DNA of 64,000 bases from Paraburkholderia caffeinilytica (GTDB taxonomy: Bacteria > Pseudomonadota > Gammaproteobacteria > Burkholderiales > Burkholderiaceae). Location: positions 2,542,001 to 2,606,000 of the forward strand of contig NZ_CP031466.1 of NCBI RefSeq assembly GCF_003368325.1, in the 5' to 3' direction. The notes beneath the pieces were generated by a model. That model made no database searches, had not been told where the DNA came from, and saw only the letters and a list, made by a program, of their open reading frames with translations. A program made the translations under genes and the position numbers. This document shows, in pieces, positions 1 through 9,382 of this stretch; position 1 is the stretch's first letter, and each line of letters starts with the position of its first letter.

Positions 1-2
1 AG

Positions 3-1106
3 CAGTTTTCGGACGACGGTGAATCGACTTACAGAACGCTGCTCATGGTGACCGTCGCACTCCTCGGCGCAGGCGTACTGATCGCGGGCGGCATGTCGGT
101 TTACCTTTTGCGCGTGATTACCCGGCCGCTCAACCGGGCAGTCGACATCGCCAACCGGATCGCCGATGGCAAGCTCGAAAACCGGATTACCGTCGATGCA
201 CGCGGTGAATTCGGGCTGCTGCTCGACGCGTTGAGAACGATGGACGGCAAACTCAGCGATACCGTTCGCGGCATCAAGGCCTCGGCCGAGTCGGTCACGG
301 TCGCTTCACGCGAAATCGCCAGCGGCAATCTCGATCTGTCGGCGCGTACGGAAGAGCAGGCAGCCTCACTCGAGGAAACCGCGGCCAGCATGACGCAGCT
401 GACCGAGACCGTCAAACAGAACGCGGACAATGCCCGTCAGGCGAATGCACTCGCCTCGGGTGCCACGGACATGGCGCACGCGGGCAACGAGGCGGTGCAG
501 GATATGGTGGCAAGCATCGGCCGGATCAGCGACAGCTCCAGCAAGATCCGCGATATCACGAGCGTGATCGAGGGAATCGCATTTCAGACCAATATCCTTG
601 CGCTGAACGCGGCGGTCGAAGCGGCGCGTGCCGGTGAGCAAGGCCGCGGTTTTGCGGTAGTCGCCAGCGAGGTTCGCAGTCTTGCGCAGCGTTCGGCCAC
701 TGCCGCACGGGAAATCAAGGAGCTGATCGGTACATCGGTTGCGATGATCCAGGGCGGCTCGAAGCAGGCGGCCGATGTGGGCGTCACCATCGGACAGGTC
801 AAGCAGGCAATCAGGCAGGTCGCCGACATTGTGGGCGAAATCGCCGCCGCATCGGAGGAACAAAGCCGGGGCATCGAGCAGGTCAACCTCGCGGTGACAC
901 AAATGGATGACGTGACCCAGCAGAACGCGGCGCTTGTCGAACAGGCCGCCGCAGCGGCGCAATCCCTCGAAGAGCAATCTTCGAAGCTGCTGGACGCCAT
1001 CCGGGTGTTCAGCACGGCCGAGACGGAATCCGCACGAACACCTGCGCGCGCCGCCGGAAGCAGCACCTTGACTGCCCGTCGCGACATCGCGCTGCCGGCG
1101 CGTTGA
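3..1106 (+). CDS. Methyl-accepting chemotaxis protein, C-terminal part (5' truncated by window edge)
   Basis: The reading frame is open from the window edge, so the start and the periplasmic sensor domain lie upstream. What is visible is a transmembrane helix (about positions 45-115), a HAMP linker beginning at the Arg-Pro-Leu motif, then a long coiled-coil signalling domain. The signalling tip is unmistakable: the stretch around [20 protein letters not shown] followed by [18 protein letters not shown] is the CheA/CheW-binding hairpin. Glu/Gln-rich methylation helices ([14 protein letters not shown]) flank it. It is a membrane receptor that controls CheA autophosphorylation. The ligand cannot be judged because the sensor domain is missing. 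Confidence 0.96.
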   Translation, partial: QFSDDGESTYRTLLMVTVALLGAGVLIAGGMSVYLLRVITRPLNRAVDIANRIADGKLENRITVDARGEFGLLLDALRTMDGKLSDTVRGIKASAESVTVASREIASGNLDLSARTEEQAASLEETAASMTQLTETVKQNADNARQANALASGATDMAHAGNEAVQDMVASIGRISDSSSKIRDITSVIEGIAFQTNILALNAAVEAARAGEQGRGFAVVASEVRSLAQRSATAAREIKELIGTSVAMIQGGSKQAADVGVTIGQVKQAIRQVADIVGEIAAASEEQSRGIEQVNLAVTQMDDVTQQNAALVEQAAAAAQSLEEQSSKLLDAIRVFSTAETESARTPARAAGSSTLTARRDIALPAR

Positions 1107-1167
1107 GCAACCCCATGTCCACGTTATCCATGACGATCCACGAACTCCTCCAGATGGACGCTGACAG

Positions 1168-1665
1168 GTGAACCCGCAGACGTTTGTCCTACAGGCGCGG
1201 CTTTGCGATCGCGCCACAGCGCTCAAGGGGCGTACGACCGAAGCGCATGACCAGGCAAAGGGGTTAATCGAACGCGCGGAGGGTTGTCTCGCCGTGCTGG
1301 ACCATCTGCGGCAGAGCACCGCCGCCGCGGCAAGCGCTTTCCCGGAAGGCGATACCGGTCTTTTTATCGAAGAGCTGCGGCGCTCGGAGAGCGGTTGGCA
1401 CGATCAGTTGAAAATGCTGAGGGCGCTGCTGACTGAACTCATGGATCAGACGCAGAGTACCCGCAGCGAAATCGAGTCGCTCGCCGTGCTTGCGCTTCGC
1501 GCGCAAACCGCGCCCGAGACGATTGCCGATGCCGGGCGCGCCATCGAAACGAGCGAGGTCCACTTTCAGGAAGTCGTCGCGCAGCTGGAAGCGACGCAGC
1601 TGTGGTTCGAACGCTTCGACATGCAGATCAATACGATCATTGCTCATTTGCCAAAATCGCGCTAA
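1168..1665 (+). CDS. Hypothetical protein, helical, downstream of chemoreceptor
   Basis: A 165-residue protein starting at GTG, 61 bases after the chemoreceptor stop. I do not recognise a family. It is soluble, without signal peptide or membrane segment, and predicted almost wholly helical from its Leu/Ala/Glu/Gln spacing, for example the AETIADAGRAIET-like and QVVAQLEATQLWFERF-like stretches, so a coiled-coil bundle is likely. The start is uncertain: no strong ribosome site precedes the GTG, and an 18-codon frame (1115-1171) beginning with ATG ends at a TGA overlapping it, which could give translational coupling or mean the start lies elsewhere. Its position behind a chemoreceptor suggests, but does not show, a signalling role. 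Confidence 0.55.
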   Translation: MNPQTFVLQARLCDRATALKGRTTEAHDQAKGLIERAEGCLAVLDHLRQSTAAAASAFPEGDTGLFIEELRRSESGWHDQLKMLRALLTELMDQTQSTRSEIESLAVLALRAQTAPETIADAGRAIETSEVHFQEVVAQLEATQLWFERFDMQINTIIAHLPKSR

Positions 1666-1699
1666 CGATCGGTTGATCACGCCGCGGCGAGAAGGGTGG

Positions 1700-1921
1700 C
1701 TATCGCGCCGCGGTTTGAACGGCCGGATAGAACCCCACAACCAGCACGATGTATGCAAGCGCGGCGAAAATACCGGCCAGGGTGCCGAGCCAGTCCCTGG
1801 CGGCTGCGCCTCGCGTGAAATGAACCGGTATGCCCACCAGCAGGTACGCGATCGAGAACACGACGGCAACCATCAAGGGCGGGGGCGCGAACGAGACAAC
1901 GACTTCTGCAAGGGGCCGCAT
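1700..1921 (-). CDS. Small two-helix membrane protein, hypothetical
   Basis: A 73-residue protein with two clear hydrophobic helices: residues about 5-30 (VVVSFAPPPLMVAVVFSIAYLLVG) and about 45-70 (LGTLAGIFAALAYIVLVVGF). The ATG at 1921 is chosen because a GAGG ribosome site lies eight bases upstream; an in-frame ATG at 1987 would add a Cys/Arg-rich stretch that looks non-native. No family is recognised. It is likely an inner-membrane protein. It stands alone, convergent with the helical protein before it. Confidence 0.5.
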   Translation of the reverse strand: MRPLAEVVVSFAPPPLMVAVVFSIAYLLVGIPVHFTRGAAARDWLGTLAGIFAALAYIVLVVGFYPAVQTAAR

Positions 1922-2056
1922 GCGCAAACCTCGTAGACATCCGAAACAGCCGCGTTTTCGATGCAGCGAGTTCAGGCGCCCCATCACCTGGGGCTGATGC
2001 GCGCTGACAATATCCGCCGAGTCGCGCGCATCGCCCGGGGTGACAGACAGCCCCCT

Positions 2057-2719
2057 TTAGCGAAGCTGATCCACCAGGGCATCGGCGCCCTTGTCGAGGC
2101 CGGTCTTCGCGGCACTCAACGAACCGAAAGCGGCCGGCAGATTCATGGCGTTCGGATACTGCTTCGAAACGTATGCCTTCAGCAGACGGCCACTGACGCC
2201 GTCGAAGACCTCCACGGAATAGGTGACCGAGCCGCTGAATGCGCCCTGCCCCCCACGGATTGCCTGTACGCCGTTATAGAGATTGCCCGCAAGGTCGAAA
2301 TGCATGACCTGTCCGACGAGCATCGTCGTCTTTTCCGCGCCGGTGAGCGTCAGCTTGATCCGCAGCGTATTCGGGCCGGCCTGCTTCGCAACGTTGAACC
2401 GCTTCGCGAGTTTCTCGGAGAACGTCCTCCCCATGTAATCGGCGAGCGCCGCCCTGTCGGCCTCCTTCAGGTCGCCGAACTGGTTGTCACTGCCCTGATA
2501 GACCGTGACCGGGTCCAGCATCACCTGCGTGTATTGGGCCCAGGCAACAGAAGTGGTGTACTTGTAGGGAACCTTGCCTGCGTCGTCATCGCGGTTCTGC
2601 TTCAACTGCGACGAAGACGAGATCCCCGAGTAAGCGACCGGCTGCACGCCCGCGCACGCTGTCAGGGTTAGCACCGCGACTCCGGTGAAAAGAAGCGGGA
2701 CTAGTTTGTTCTTGAACAT
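2057..2719 (-). CDS. DUF3313-type outer-membrane lipoprotein
   Basis: A 220-residue secreted lipoprotein. The N-terminus has a Lys pair, a hydrophobic stretch and the lipobox LTAC with the modified Cys at residue 22. The mature part matches my memory of the DUF3313 family: an early region with a Ser-rich segment and a DPVTVYQG motif, then a mixed alpha/beta domain ending in a GRLLKAYVSKQYP-like strand. Its biochemical function is not known. It is transcribed divergently from a TetR regulator, and the shared promoter region carries an inverted repeat also found in front of pqiA, so a role in envelope maintenance alongside the Pqi system is a reasonable inference. Confidence 0.85.
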   Translation of the reverse strand: MFKNKLVPLLFTGVAVLTLTACAGVQPVAYSGISSSSQLKQNRDDDAGKVPYKYTTSVAWAQYTQVMLDPVTVYQGSDNQFGDLKEADRAALADYMGRTFSEKLAKRFNVAKQAGPNTLRIKLTLTGAEKTTMLVGQVMHFDLAGNLYNGVQAIRGGQGAFSGSVTYSVEVFDGVSGRLLKAYVSKQYPNAMNLPAAFGSLSAAKTGLDKGADALVDQLR

Positions 2720-2812
2720 GTAGGTTTCCTCGAAAGCGCAGTTAAGTGCCAGGTGGCGCTCAGTTCAGGCGAGAACTGATCAGGTCGCCACAGTAGCATC
2801 GTCATCTTAAAA

Positions 2813-2838
2813 TGTAAACCGTCCAGACGGTCTGTACA
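2813..2838. promoter_or_regulatory. Candidate TetR operator between DUF3313 lipoprotein gene and tetR
   Basis: A perfect inverted repeat ACCGTC-CA-GACGGT (2818-2831) inside a wider TGTAA...TGTACA context. It sits in the 213-base gap between two divergent genes, the usual place for an autoregulating TetR protein. A close relative of the site lies upstream of pqiA at 3785-3806. Confidence 0.6.
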
Positions 2839-2932
2839 TTAAAAAAACGAGCGCGTACAATTACGGCTCGTCAGGTGAGCGCCCGCGATCAGGCGCGCGC
2901 TGCATTCGTCGCAACGTCATCAATATCGATAA

Positions 2933-3529
2933 ATGGACAACCAGACCCGTTCGGAGCTTTCCCGCAAAAAAGCAATTGATGCCGCTTTCGCCATCCTTAC
3001 CCGAGACGGTGTCGGCGGGCTTACGCTCGATTCGCTGTCGCGCGAAAGCGGTATCAGCAAGGGTGGACTGCTTCATCAGTTCCGCACGAAGCACGGCGTG
3101 CTGTGCGCGCTGCTGGAACAGCATCAGATCCAGTTCGAGCAGATCGGACGCGAATATATGGCGAACGAAGGCGCATCGAAGGCAGAGCCAACGCTCGCGG
3201 CTCAGATCGCCATGTATCGGGAATCCGCCAATCAACCGCACTCCGTGGCACGAGCCATTCTTGCGGCGCTCGTCGAAAGTCCTGACCTGCTCGAAAGCAT
3301 CAAGACGTCTGACGCGGAAAAAATGAAGGTGTTGCAAGATGAGGCGCCTGATTTCGACTTGTCATTGTTGCGATACTTTGCGGCCAGCGGTCTCGCATTT
3401 CACTCCCTGTTAGGGCTGTCGCAATTGAGCAATTCGGTGCGGAACAGACTATTCGACCGTCTTCTTGACGAAGAGAGTTGGCCGGCGCAGATTCCGCAAC
3501 CCAAGCCTCGTAAGCGGTCGACGCGCTAA
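2933..3529 (+). CDS. TetR/AcrR family transcriptional regulator
   Basis: A 198-residue TetR-type repressor. The N-terminal DNA-binding domain is clear: helix 1 (KKAIDAAFAILTRDGV), then the helix-turn-helix LTLDSLSRESGISKGGLLHQF (the Lys-Gly-Gly-Leu-x-x-x-Phe recognition-helix end is typical), then a family-style helical ligand domain resembling TetR_C_6 (residues about 80-180). It faces the DUF3313 lipoprotein gene, with a palindrome in the gap. The same type of palindrome lies upstream of pqiA, so it probably represses both units. The ligand is unknown. No clear ribosome site precedes the ATG. Confidence 0.9.
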   Translation: MDNQTRSELSRKKAIDAAFAILTRDGVGGLTLDSLSRESGISKGGLLHQFRTKHGVLCALLEQHQIQFEQIGREYMANEGASKAEPTLAAQIAMYRESANQPHSVARAILAALVESPDLLESIKTSDAEKMKVLQDEAPDFDLSLLRYFAASGLAFHSLLGLSQLSNSVRNRLFDRLLDEESWPAQIPQPKPRKRSTR

Positions 3530-4003
3530 GCACCGCAGGCGGTCGCAGGGCGGGCAGAGAACGACATGATTGGCCAGCGTTGACTGGCTGAAGAAGTTGC
3601 GCCGAGCGCACCATTCTGGACGGCGTAATCCGGCGTGACTGCATACCGATCGCATTCCAGTCAGGCGATCGGGGGCGTTTTCATGCGCCCCTGGTCGCGG
3701 AGCGACTTGACCCGTTGAGTCGGGAGCACAACACGTCGAACGCATGCGCATTGCCCTGGTTGAGGTGGCACTTCGCCCGCAATACAAACCGTCTATCCGG
3801 TTTACATCCAAGATTTGCGATGCTAAGCTGAGACCTCACCTGACTCGTCAGATCGGGTGCGTCCCAGCAGGACAGCTGCGAAAGCAACCGCCAATCGGGC
3901 TCAGCCCCGTCGAGCTAACCGATGTCTACCCCTTACGACCATCATCCAGAAAGTCAGATTGGGAAGCGTGTCTGGATCGTGTTTCCGCGAGCGAACGCAG
4001 AAG
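3530..4003. other. 474-base intergenic region upstream of pqiA
   Basis: No convincing gene. It holds two GC-rich short hairpins (around 3572-3592 and 3669-3693), either of which might end tetR transcription although neither has a T-run, and the candidate TetR operator at 3785-3806. The remaining 200 bases before pqiA are leader sequence without a recognisable feature. Confidence 0.6.
3785..3806. promoter_or_regulatory. Candidate TetR operator upstream of pqiABC
   Basis: Inverted repeat AAACCG-N6-CGGTTT (3786-3803). Aligned to the operator at 2813-2838, 13 of the 16 bases from AAACCGTC through CGGT are the same. Position about 200 bases before the pqiA start suggests it overlaps the operon promoter. 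Confidence 0.55.
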
Positions 4004-5284
4004 ATGAATAGAGAGAACTTAATCGCATGTCACGAATGTGACTACCTTCAGCGAGAAACGCCGCTGGTTGAGCACGGTACTGCGCGGTGCCGGCGATGCG
4101 GTGCCGCGCTCTACCGGTATCGACGTCTGCCGACATCGCATGATTTGGCATTGGCGCTCACCCTGGCCGCAGCGATCCTTTTTGCCGTTGCCAACCGCTT
4201 TCCGGTCTTCGAACTCGGGGTCAACGGGACATCGGTTCAAACCACCCTTTTCGGCGCCGTTTCCGCTCTTTACGCAGATGGCATGTGGCCCATTGCAGGC
4301 CTTGTCTTCGTGACAACGCTCCTGATGCCTTCATTGAACATAGCGGCGGTGATCTATCTTCTCCTGCCGCTGCACACAGGCGGACTTCCTCACAAACCTG
4401 AAGTGGTGCTTCGCGTGCTGCGGCACATTGCGCCATGGGGAATGATCGAAGTGCTGATGGTGAGTCTGCTGGTCGCGCTCGTCAAACTCCAGCACACAGC
4501 GACAGTCGTGCCCGGGGCGGGTGCCTGGGCGTTCGGCGCCGTGATGGTTCTGCTTGCCGCTGCGACCGTTGCGTTTGACCCGCGCGACCTATGGGCGCGT
4601 ATCGACACGATGCGACGCCACGGCTGCATGCCACACGCGCTTTCGAATGCAGATATCTCGGCAGCAACCGCCGCACGCGCCGGTCTGTTCGCCTGTCGCG
4701 ATTGCGGCTTGCTCTCAAAGCCGCTTTTCCCTCATGTTCACGCCGGAATCTGCCCGCGTTGCGGTGCAGTGCTGCACTTGCGCAAGCCCAATAGTCTCGT
4801 CCGCACATGGGCATTCCTGTTCGCCGCCATGGTCCTTTACATCCCCGCCATTCTGCTGCCGGTCATGGTCACCAGTACCTTGTTTGGCGCGCGATCCGAC
4901 ACGATCCTGAGTGGCGTCGCATTGCTCTGGACCTCCGGGTCGTGGTTGCTGGCAGCAATCGTTTTCGTCGCAAGCATCGTGGTGCCCGTGCTCAAGATCC
5001 TTTCGTTAGCCTATCTCGCTTGGAGTACCCAGTTGCGCTCCCCTCGAATGCCCCGTCAACGCACGCGTATTTACCGATTGATCGAACTTGTCGGCCGCTG
5101 GTCGATGCTCGATATCTACGTGATCACCGTCCTTGTCGCGTTCGTGCAATTCGGTTCGATCGCAACCATCGACGCAGGTCCCGGTTCGATTGCCTTCGGC
5201 GCGGTGGTCGTACTGACCATGTTTGCCGCATTGTCATTCGACCCGCGGCTCATCTGGGACCCAGTGGAGTCAGAACGTGAATGA
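4004..5284 (+). CDS. pqiA: PqiA family integral membrane protein of the Pqi lipid-transport system
   Basis: A 426-residue inner-membrane protein, close to the usual PqiA length. It has two homologous halves, each with a four-Cys zinc-ribbon-like motif (C9xxC12 with C29xxC32; and CRDCG with CPRCG around residue 235-255) followed by about four membrane helices. PqiA partners with the MCE protein PqiB in moving lipids between inner and outer membrane; the family is named from the paraquat-inducible locus of E. coli. The ATG at 4004 is preferred because the zinc ribbon follows directly; the open frame extends upstream with no PqiA-like sequence. The stop overlaps the region of the pqiB start, so the genes are coupled. 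Confidence 0.93.
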   Translation: MNRENLIACHECDYLQRETPLVEHGTARCRRCGAALYRYRRLPTSHDLALALTLAAAILFAVANRFPVFELGVNGTSVQTTLFGAVSALYADGMWPIAGLVFVTTLLMPSLNIAAVIYLLLPLHTGGLPHKPEVVLRVLRHIAPWGMIEVLMVSLLVALVKLQHTATVVPGAGAWAFGAVMVLLAAATVAFDPRDLWARIDTMRRHGCMPHALSNADISAATAARAGLFACRDCGLLSKPLFPHVHAGICPRCGAVLHLRKPNSLVRTWAFLFAAMVLYIPAILLPVMVTSTLFGARSDTILSGVALLWTSGSWLLAAIVFVASIVVPVLKILSLAYLAWSTQLRSPRMPRQRTRIYRLIELVGRWSMLDIYVITVLVAFVQFGSIATIDAGPGSIAFGAVVVLTMFAALSFDPRLIWDPVESERE

Positions 5285-5312
5285 GTTGTCCCGGCAGAAA
5301 GAGGAGCACGAT

Positions 5313-6905
5313 GTGTCCGGTATTCCAGGCGCCGTTGCTGTCAAACAATCGAAGTGGCGCATGCAGCTCGTGTGGTTGGTGCCCATTATCGCCATAGCGA
5401 TCGCCGGTTGGCTGGCCGTGCGGTCCGTCATGCAAACCGGCCCAACCATCACAATCCGGTTTTCCACTGGCGAGGGTATCGAGGCCGGCAAGACGAAGAT
5501 CAAGTTCAAGAACGTCGATATTGGCGTAATCAGGAACGTCGAACTCTCCGACGATCACAAGACGGTGCTCGCAAGCGCCGAAATGTCCCGCAACGCCTCC
5601 AGCATGCTCGTCGACGATACCCGCTTCTGGGTCGTTCGGCCGCGCATATCGGGCGGTACGGTGTCGGGCATCGGTACGTTGTTGTCCGGTTCTCACGTCG
5701 GCATGGATATCGGTACGTCGAAAAAGGCGCGACGCGATTTCGTCGGACTCGAGTCACCGCCGGTGCTCGCCTCCGGCGCACCTGGGCGAGAGTTCGTGCT
5801 TAAAAGTGACAACCTCGGCTCACTCGATATCGGTTCGCCGGTGTTCTTCCGGAGGCTTCAGGTTGGCCAGATTGTCTCCTATGCACTCGATCCCGAAGGC
5901 GCGGGGATGATCGTGCACGTCTTTGTCAACGCGCCTTACGACAAGTACGTGACGAACGACACCCGCTTCTGGCATGCAAGCGGCGTGGATGTGACCGTGG
6001 ATACGACGGGTGTGAAGGTGGACACCGAATCGCTGGTATCGATCCTGATTGGGGGTCTTGCGTTCGAGAATTCGCCCGATGCAAAGAGTGGGGTTGAAGC
6101 CGATGCCTTGCACCAGTATCCGCTTTTTCTCAATCGAACCGAGGCGATGAAGCGGCACGACTCCATCACCGATAAGTATGTGTTGAACTTCAAGGAGTCC
6201 GTGCGCGGGCTAACCGTGGGCGCGCCCATCGACTTCCGCGGAATCGTCATCGGCGAGGTATCGGCGATCAACACGCACTTCGATCCGGCCACGCGGGAAT
6301 TCAGTATCCCCGTCGAAGTCAGCATTTTCCCGGAGCGCCTCATTCCACGCGACGAATGGAAAGACCAAGGCGGTCAGATGTTCTCGGCGCGAAAAGAGTT
6401 TGCGGACTACCTGGTCTCAAAGGGGCTGCGCGCACAACTGAGGACCGCGAGCCTGCTGACGGGGCAACTATATATCGCGATCGATTTCTTCCCCTCCGCG
6501 CCGAAAGTGACCATGGACTGGAGTAAAAAGACGCCGCAACTGCCCACGGTGCCTGGCAATCTGCAGGGGTTGCAGGAATCGATTACCGAACTTGTCGCGA
6601 AACTGAACCGCATTCCGTTTGAGGGAATGGCCAAGGACATGCGCAAGACACTTGTCGATGCGGACACGCTGTTGACTACGATCAATACGGATATTGCACC
6701 TGACGCAAAAACGACCTTGGCTGCGGCTCGCGAAGCACTCGCGTCCGTCAATCGCACGATGCAAAGCGATTCGCCTTTGCAGCAAAGCACCACAGAGACA
6801 ATGCGCGAGGTCTCACGGGCTGCCGTCTCGATCCGTTCGCTTGCGGAATATCTGGAACGTCATCCCGAAGCGCTGATCCGTGGCAAAGCGGAGGACAAAC
6901 CATGA
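5313..6905 (+). CDS. pqiB: PqiB, MCE-domain protein of the Pqi lipid-transport system
   Basis: A 530-residue MCE (MlaD-type) protein, similar in length to E. coli PqiB. After a short cytoplasmic segment there is one membrane helix (about residues 18-38), then three MCE domains in tandem; each opens with the typical pattern, for example TITIRFSTGEGIEAGKTKIKF and later VRGLTVGAPIDFRGIVIGEV. A C-terminal helical region (residues about 400-520) would form the needle-like channel known for PqiB hexamers. The GTG at 5313 is chosen because GAGGAG lies six bases upstream; a GTG at 5277 overlapping pqiA is the alternative. It ends with a four-base overlap with pqiC. Confidence 0.93.
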   Translation: MSGIPGAVAVKQSKWRMQLVWLVPIIAIAIAGWLAVRSVMQTGPTITIRFSTGEGIEAGKTKIKFKNVDIGVIRNVELSDDHKTVLASAEMSRNASSMLVDDTRFWVVRPRISGGTVSGIGTLLSGSHVGMDIGTSKKARRDFVGLESPPVLASGAPGREFVLKSDNLGSLDIGSPVFFRRLQVGQIVSYALDPEGAGMIVHVFVNAPYDKYVTNDTRFWHASGVDVTVDTTGVKVDTESLVSILIGGLAFENSPDAKSGVEADALHQYPLFLNRTEAMKRHDSITDKYVLNFKESVRGLTVGAPIDFRGIVIGEVSAINTHFDPATREFSIPVEVSIFPERLIPRDEWKDQGGQMFSARKEFADYLVSKGLRAQLRTASLLTGQLYIAIDFFPSAPKVTMDWSKKTPQLPTVPGNLQGLQESITELVAKLNRIPFEGMAKDMRKTLVDADTLLTTINTDIAPDAKTTLAAAREALASVNRTMQSDSPLQQSTTETMREVSRAAVSIRSLAEYLERHPEALIRGKAEDKP

Positions 6906-7489
6906 GCCGACGTTCAGCATTCCCCGTGACGATAGTCGCGCTGGCCCTTTGCGCCGGCTGTGCGACATCGCCCACGTCGTCGTTCTACACATTGAGCCCC
7001 GTGCAGAGTGTCGAACAGTCGCCAGGCGCTAGTCCGATCGCCATCGCGATTGATCCCGTGACGGTTCCCGAACTCGTCGACCGGTCGCAAATGGTGACCC
7101 GGCTCGATGCGAACCGCGTCCGGATCGACGAGTTCGCGCGCTGGGCCGATCCCTTGAAGAGCCAGATCCCCCGCGTACTCGCAGCGGATCTGGCGGGGAT
7201 CATTCCGGGAGCGGTCGTATCGACTTTTCCGCAGCGTGCGAGCGACAACGCTTATCGCGTGACCGTTGATGTGCAGAACTTCGATTCGTCGGTGGATGGT
7301 GCGGTGACGCTGGTCGCTATCTGGTCGGTGCGTCCGCCTAATGGAGGAAAGAAAATTGCGGGACGTTCTGTCGTTCATCAGAATGCCATCGCGCCGGGTT
7401 ACGACGGCCTGGTCGACGCATACAGTCGGGCCCTTTCGTCCGTGGCGAAGGATATTGCTGCGGCGACGCAATCGGCTTCGCGATCGTAA
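6902..7489 (+). CDS. pqiC: PqiC, outer-membrane lipoprotein of the Pqi system
   Basis: A 195-residue lipoprotein. The signal peptide ends in LCAGC, with the lipidated Cys near residue 20, followed by SSFYTLSP, the signature start of the ABC-transport auxiliary lipoprotein family that includes PqiC (also called YmbA). The central DRSQMVTRLDANRVRIDEFARWADPL block is also typical. In E. coli PqiC sits in the outer membrane and contacts the end of the PqiB needle. The ATG overlaps the pqiB stop by four bases (ATGA), marking the end of a three-gene operon. Confidence 0.93.
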   Translation: MSRRSAFPVTIVALALCAGCATSPTSSFYTLSPVQSVEQSPGASPIAIAIDPVTVPELVDRSQMVTRLDANRVRIDEFARWADPLKSQIPRVLAADLAGIIPGAVVSTFPQRASDNAYRVTVDVQNFDSSVDGAVTLVAIWSVRPPNGGKKIAGRSVVHQNAIAPGYDGLVDAYSRALSSVAKDIAAATQSASRS

Positions 7490-7662
7490 AAGCGGAATAC
7501 GCCTGATTCGCGCTGCGGTCGCGAGCTAGACACGCGCCCACCGCGCCAATCGGGATGCCCTTGCGATCAGCGCGTCGCTCCACTGCCGGCGAATCGTCGA
7601 CAAATGCCGCCAGCCCGGATGTCCACGATCAAGCTATGTCCACCCTTGCATCCACCGCGCGA

Positions 7663-8991
7663 CTACTGCGAAGCACCATCGGCGAGCCGCATGCGGCGGC
7701 GCCGATCGAGCACGAACACTGCGACGAACGAGATCACGTTGGCCACCAGCAAGTACCACGCGGGCGCCATCGGGTTGGGCGTGATCGTCGCCAGCCAGGC
7801 CACCACAAGTTGCGCTGTGCCGCCGAAAATCGTCGTCGGCACGCTGTAGCAGATCGACACGCACGTGCTGCGCACGGCCTGCGGAAAGATTTCAGGAATG
7901 ACGCATAGGTGAAACGGCGACATCAGCACGCGCAGCAAGGTCAGAAACGCGACCATGCCGAGAAACACACTGCCAGTGCCCGCATGCAACACCCACACGA
8001 ACATGGGCAATACCGCGAGAATCGACAGGAACTGCGGCACGACCAGCAGGCGGCTGCGCGGAAAACGGTCGAAATAAATCCCCGCGCCCAGCGACGCCAC
8101 AATGCCGACGCCGCCCGTGACAAAGCCTACGAGCATCGACGTCGAAGTTGGCAGATGCAGCACGCGGATGCCATACGTGGTCATGTAGTGGCCGACCACA
8201 TACACGGTGATGGTCGGGCCGATCAGCACGCAACAGGCCAGCACCAGGTCGGACAGATGCGCATCGACGATGCCGCGCAGCAGTTCGCGATTGCTCTTCA
8301 CCGCGTGGTCGGCGTTGAGCGTCTCATGCAGCCGGCTGCGGATGTAGATGCCGAGCGGCGCGATCAGCAACCCGAGCATGAACGGAATGCGCCAACCCCA
8401 TGCACTCAGTGCGTCGGCGGATAGCACCGACGACACGGTATAGCCGACCAGTCCGCCCATCAGCGCGGCGATGCCCTGCGTCGCGAGTTGCCAGCTCGTA
8501 TAAAGGCCGCGGCGGCCCGCCGCGGCCGTTTCGAGCAGATAGGACGTGGCGGGTCCGGCTTCGCCCCCGGCGGAAAGTCCTTGCAGGAGACGCCCGACGA
8601 CAACGAGCAAGGGCGCGAAGATGCCGATGCGCGCATAGGTCGGCGTGAACGCGATGATTGCGGTGCCGAGAGCCATCAGGCCAAACGTCAGCGTCAGCGC
8701 CGCTTTGCGCCCCCGCCGATCGGCATAGGCGCCGATCACCACCCCGCCAAGCGGACGCGCGACGAAGCCGACACCGAACACGGCCACGGACGCGATGACT
8801 TGTGTCGCCGGCGAGAACGACGGAAAAAACGCGCGGCCGATGAATACCGAGAAGAATGCGTAGACAGTGAAATCGTAGAACTCTAGCGCGTTGCCGGCGA
8901 CAACTGCCACGACATCGCGCATGGATGGCGAAGCGCGAACCTCGGATCGCCCCACGGACGCTGCCTGGGTACCAGCGGAAAGTTGCGACAC
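7663..8991 (-). CDS. MFS transporter, metabolite:H+ symporter (MHS) family, CitA-like
   Basis: About 442 residues, twelve membrane helices. The opening GNALEFYDFTVYAFFSVFIG, the loop motif GAYADRRGRKAAL and RLLQGLSAGGEAGPATSYL match the MHS family, nearest in my reading to citrate/tricarballylate-type symporters. It probably imports an organic acid or an amide-linked acid with protons. The GTG at 8991 is chosen because GGGAGA lies six bases upstream; an in-frame ATG far upstream would add a non-conserved leader. It is divergent from the M20 amidohydrolase at 9383, which suggests that it imports that enzyme's substrate. Confidence 0.9.
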   Translation of the reverse strand: MSQLSAGTQAASVGRSEVRASPSMRDVVAVVAGNALEFYDFTVYAFFSVFIGRAFFPSFSPATQVIASVAVFGVGFVARPLGGVVIGAYADRRGRKAALTLTFGLMALGTAIIAFTPTYARIGIFAPLLVVVGRLLQGLSAGGEAGPATSYLLETAAAGRRGLYTSWQLATQGIAALMGGLVGYTVSSVLSADALSAWGWRIPFMLGLLIAPLGIYIRSRLHETLNADHAVKSNRELLRGIVDAHLSDLVLACCVLIGPTITVYVVGHYMTTYGIRVLHLPTSTSMLVGFVTGGVGIVASLGAGIYFDRFPRSRLLVVPQFLSILAVLPMFVWVLHAGTGSVFLGMVAFLTLLRVLMSPFHLCVIPEIFPQAVRSTCVSICYSVPTTIFGGTAQLVVAWLATITPNPMAPAWYLLVANVISFVAVFVLDRRRRMRLADGASQ

Positions 8992-9382
8992 AAACTGTCT
9001 CCCATTTACTTGAAGTGCCGACGACCCCTGCCGCCCGCTTAAAAAAATAGTGATATTCGGCATTGATACTGTCAACGCAACGCCAAAATTCCTCGTGAAA
9101 AGGAAACGTTGGCGCAACTCTTGCATAACCCGGCGAACGTGTCTGTCAGCGTGAATTGGCAGCCTACCTCGCGATCCATGTGGCCGGCTTGCACCGATAC
9201 GTCACGCCAGTCACGTCACGAGCCGGTCACTCCACGCGCAACCAAAAGTGAACAGCGCCACCGGAACCGTCCTTTCGCTTGTCACCATCACGCAATACGC
9301 TAGAAAAGAGGCGGCGTCGACAAGCCGTCCTTTTCCCTCATCGCATGTGCTGTGGGCGCGTGCAACAACGCCAGGAGCTGTA
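8992..9382. other. 391-base divergent promoter region between MHS transporter and M20 hydrolase
   Basis: No gene is seen. It must hold both divergent promoters. It contains CGCAACCAAAAGTGAAC at 9237-9253, a 17-base exact match to the region upstream of the LysR gene at 16062-17021. Confidence 0.6.
9237..9253. promoter_or_regulatory. 17-bp repeat, candidate LysR-type operator (copy 1)
   Basis: CGCAACCAAAAGTGAAC, identical to 17047-17063. Located about 130 bases before the M20 hydrolase start. In copy 2 the sequence forms a dyad GTTCGC-N8-GTGAAC with T-N11-A spacing; here only the right arm is fully kept. Confidence 0.45.
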
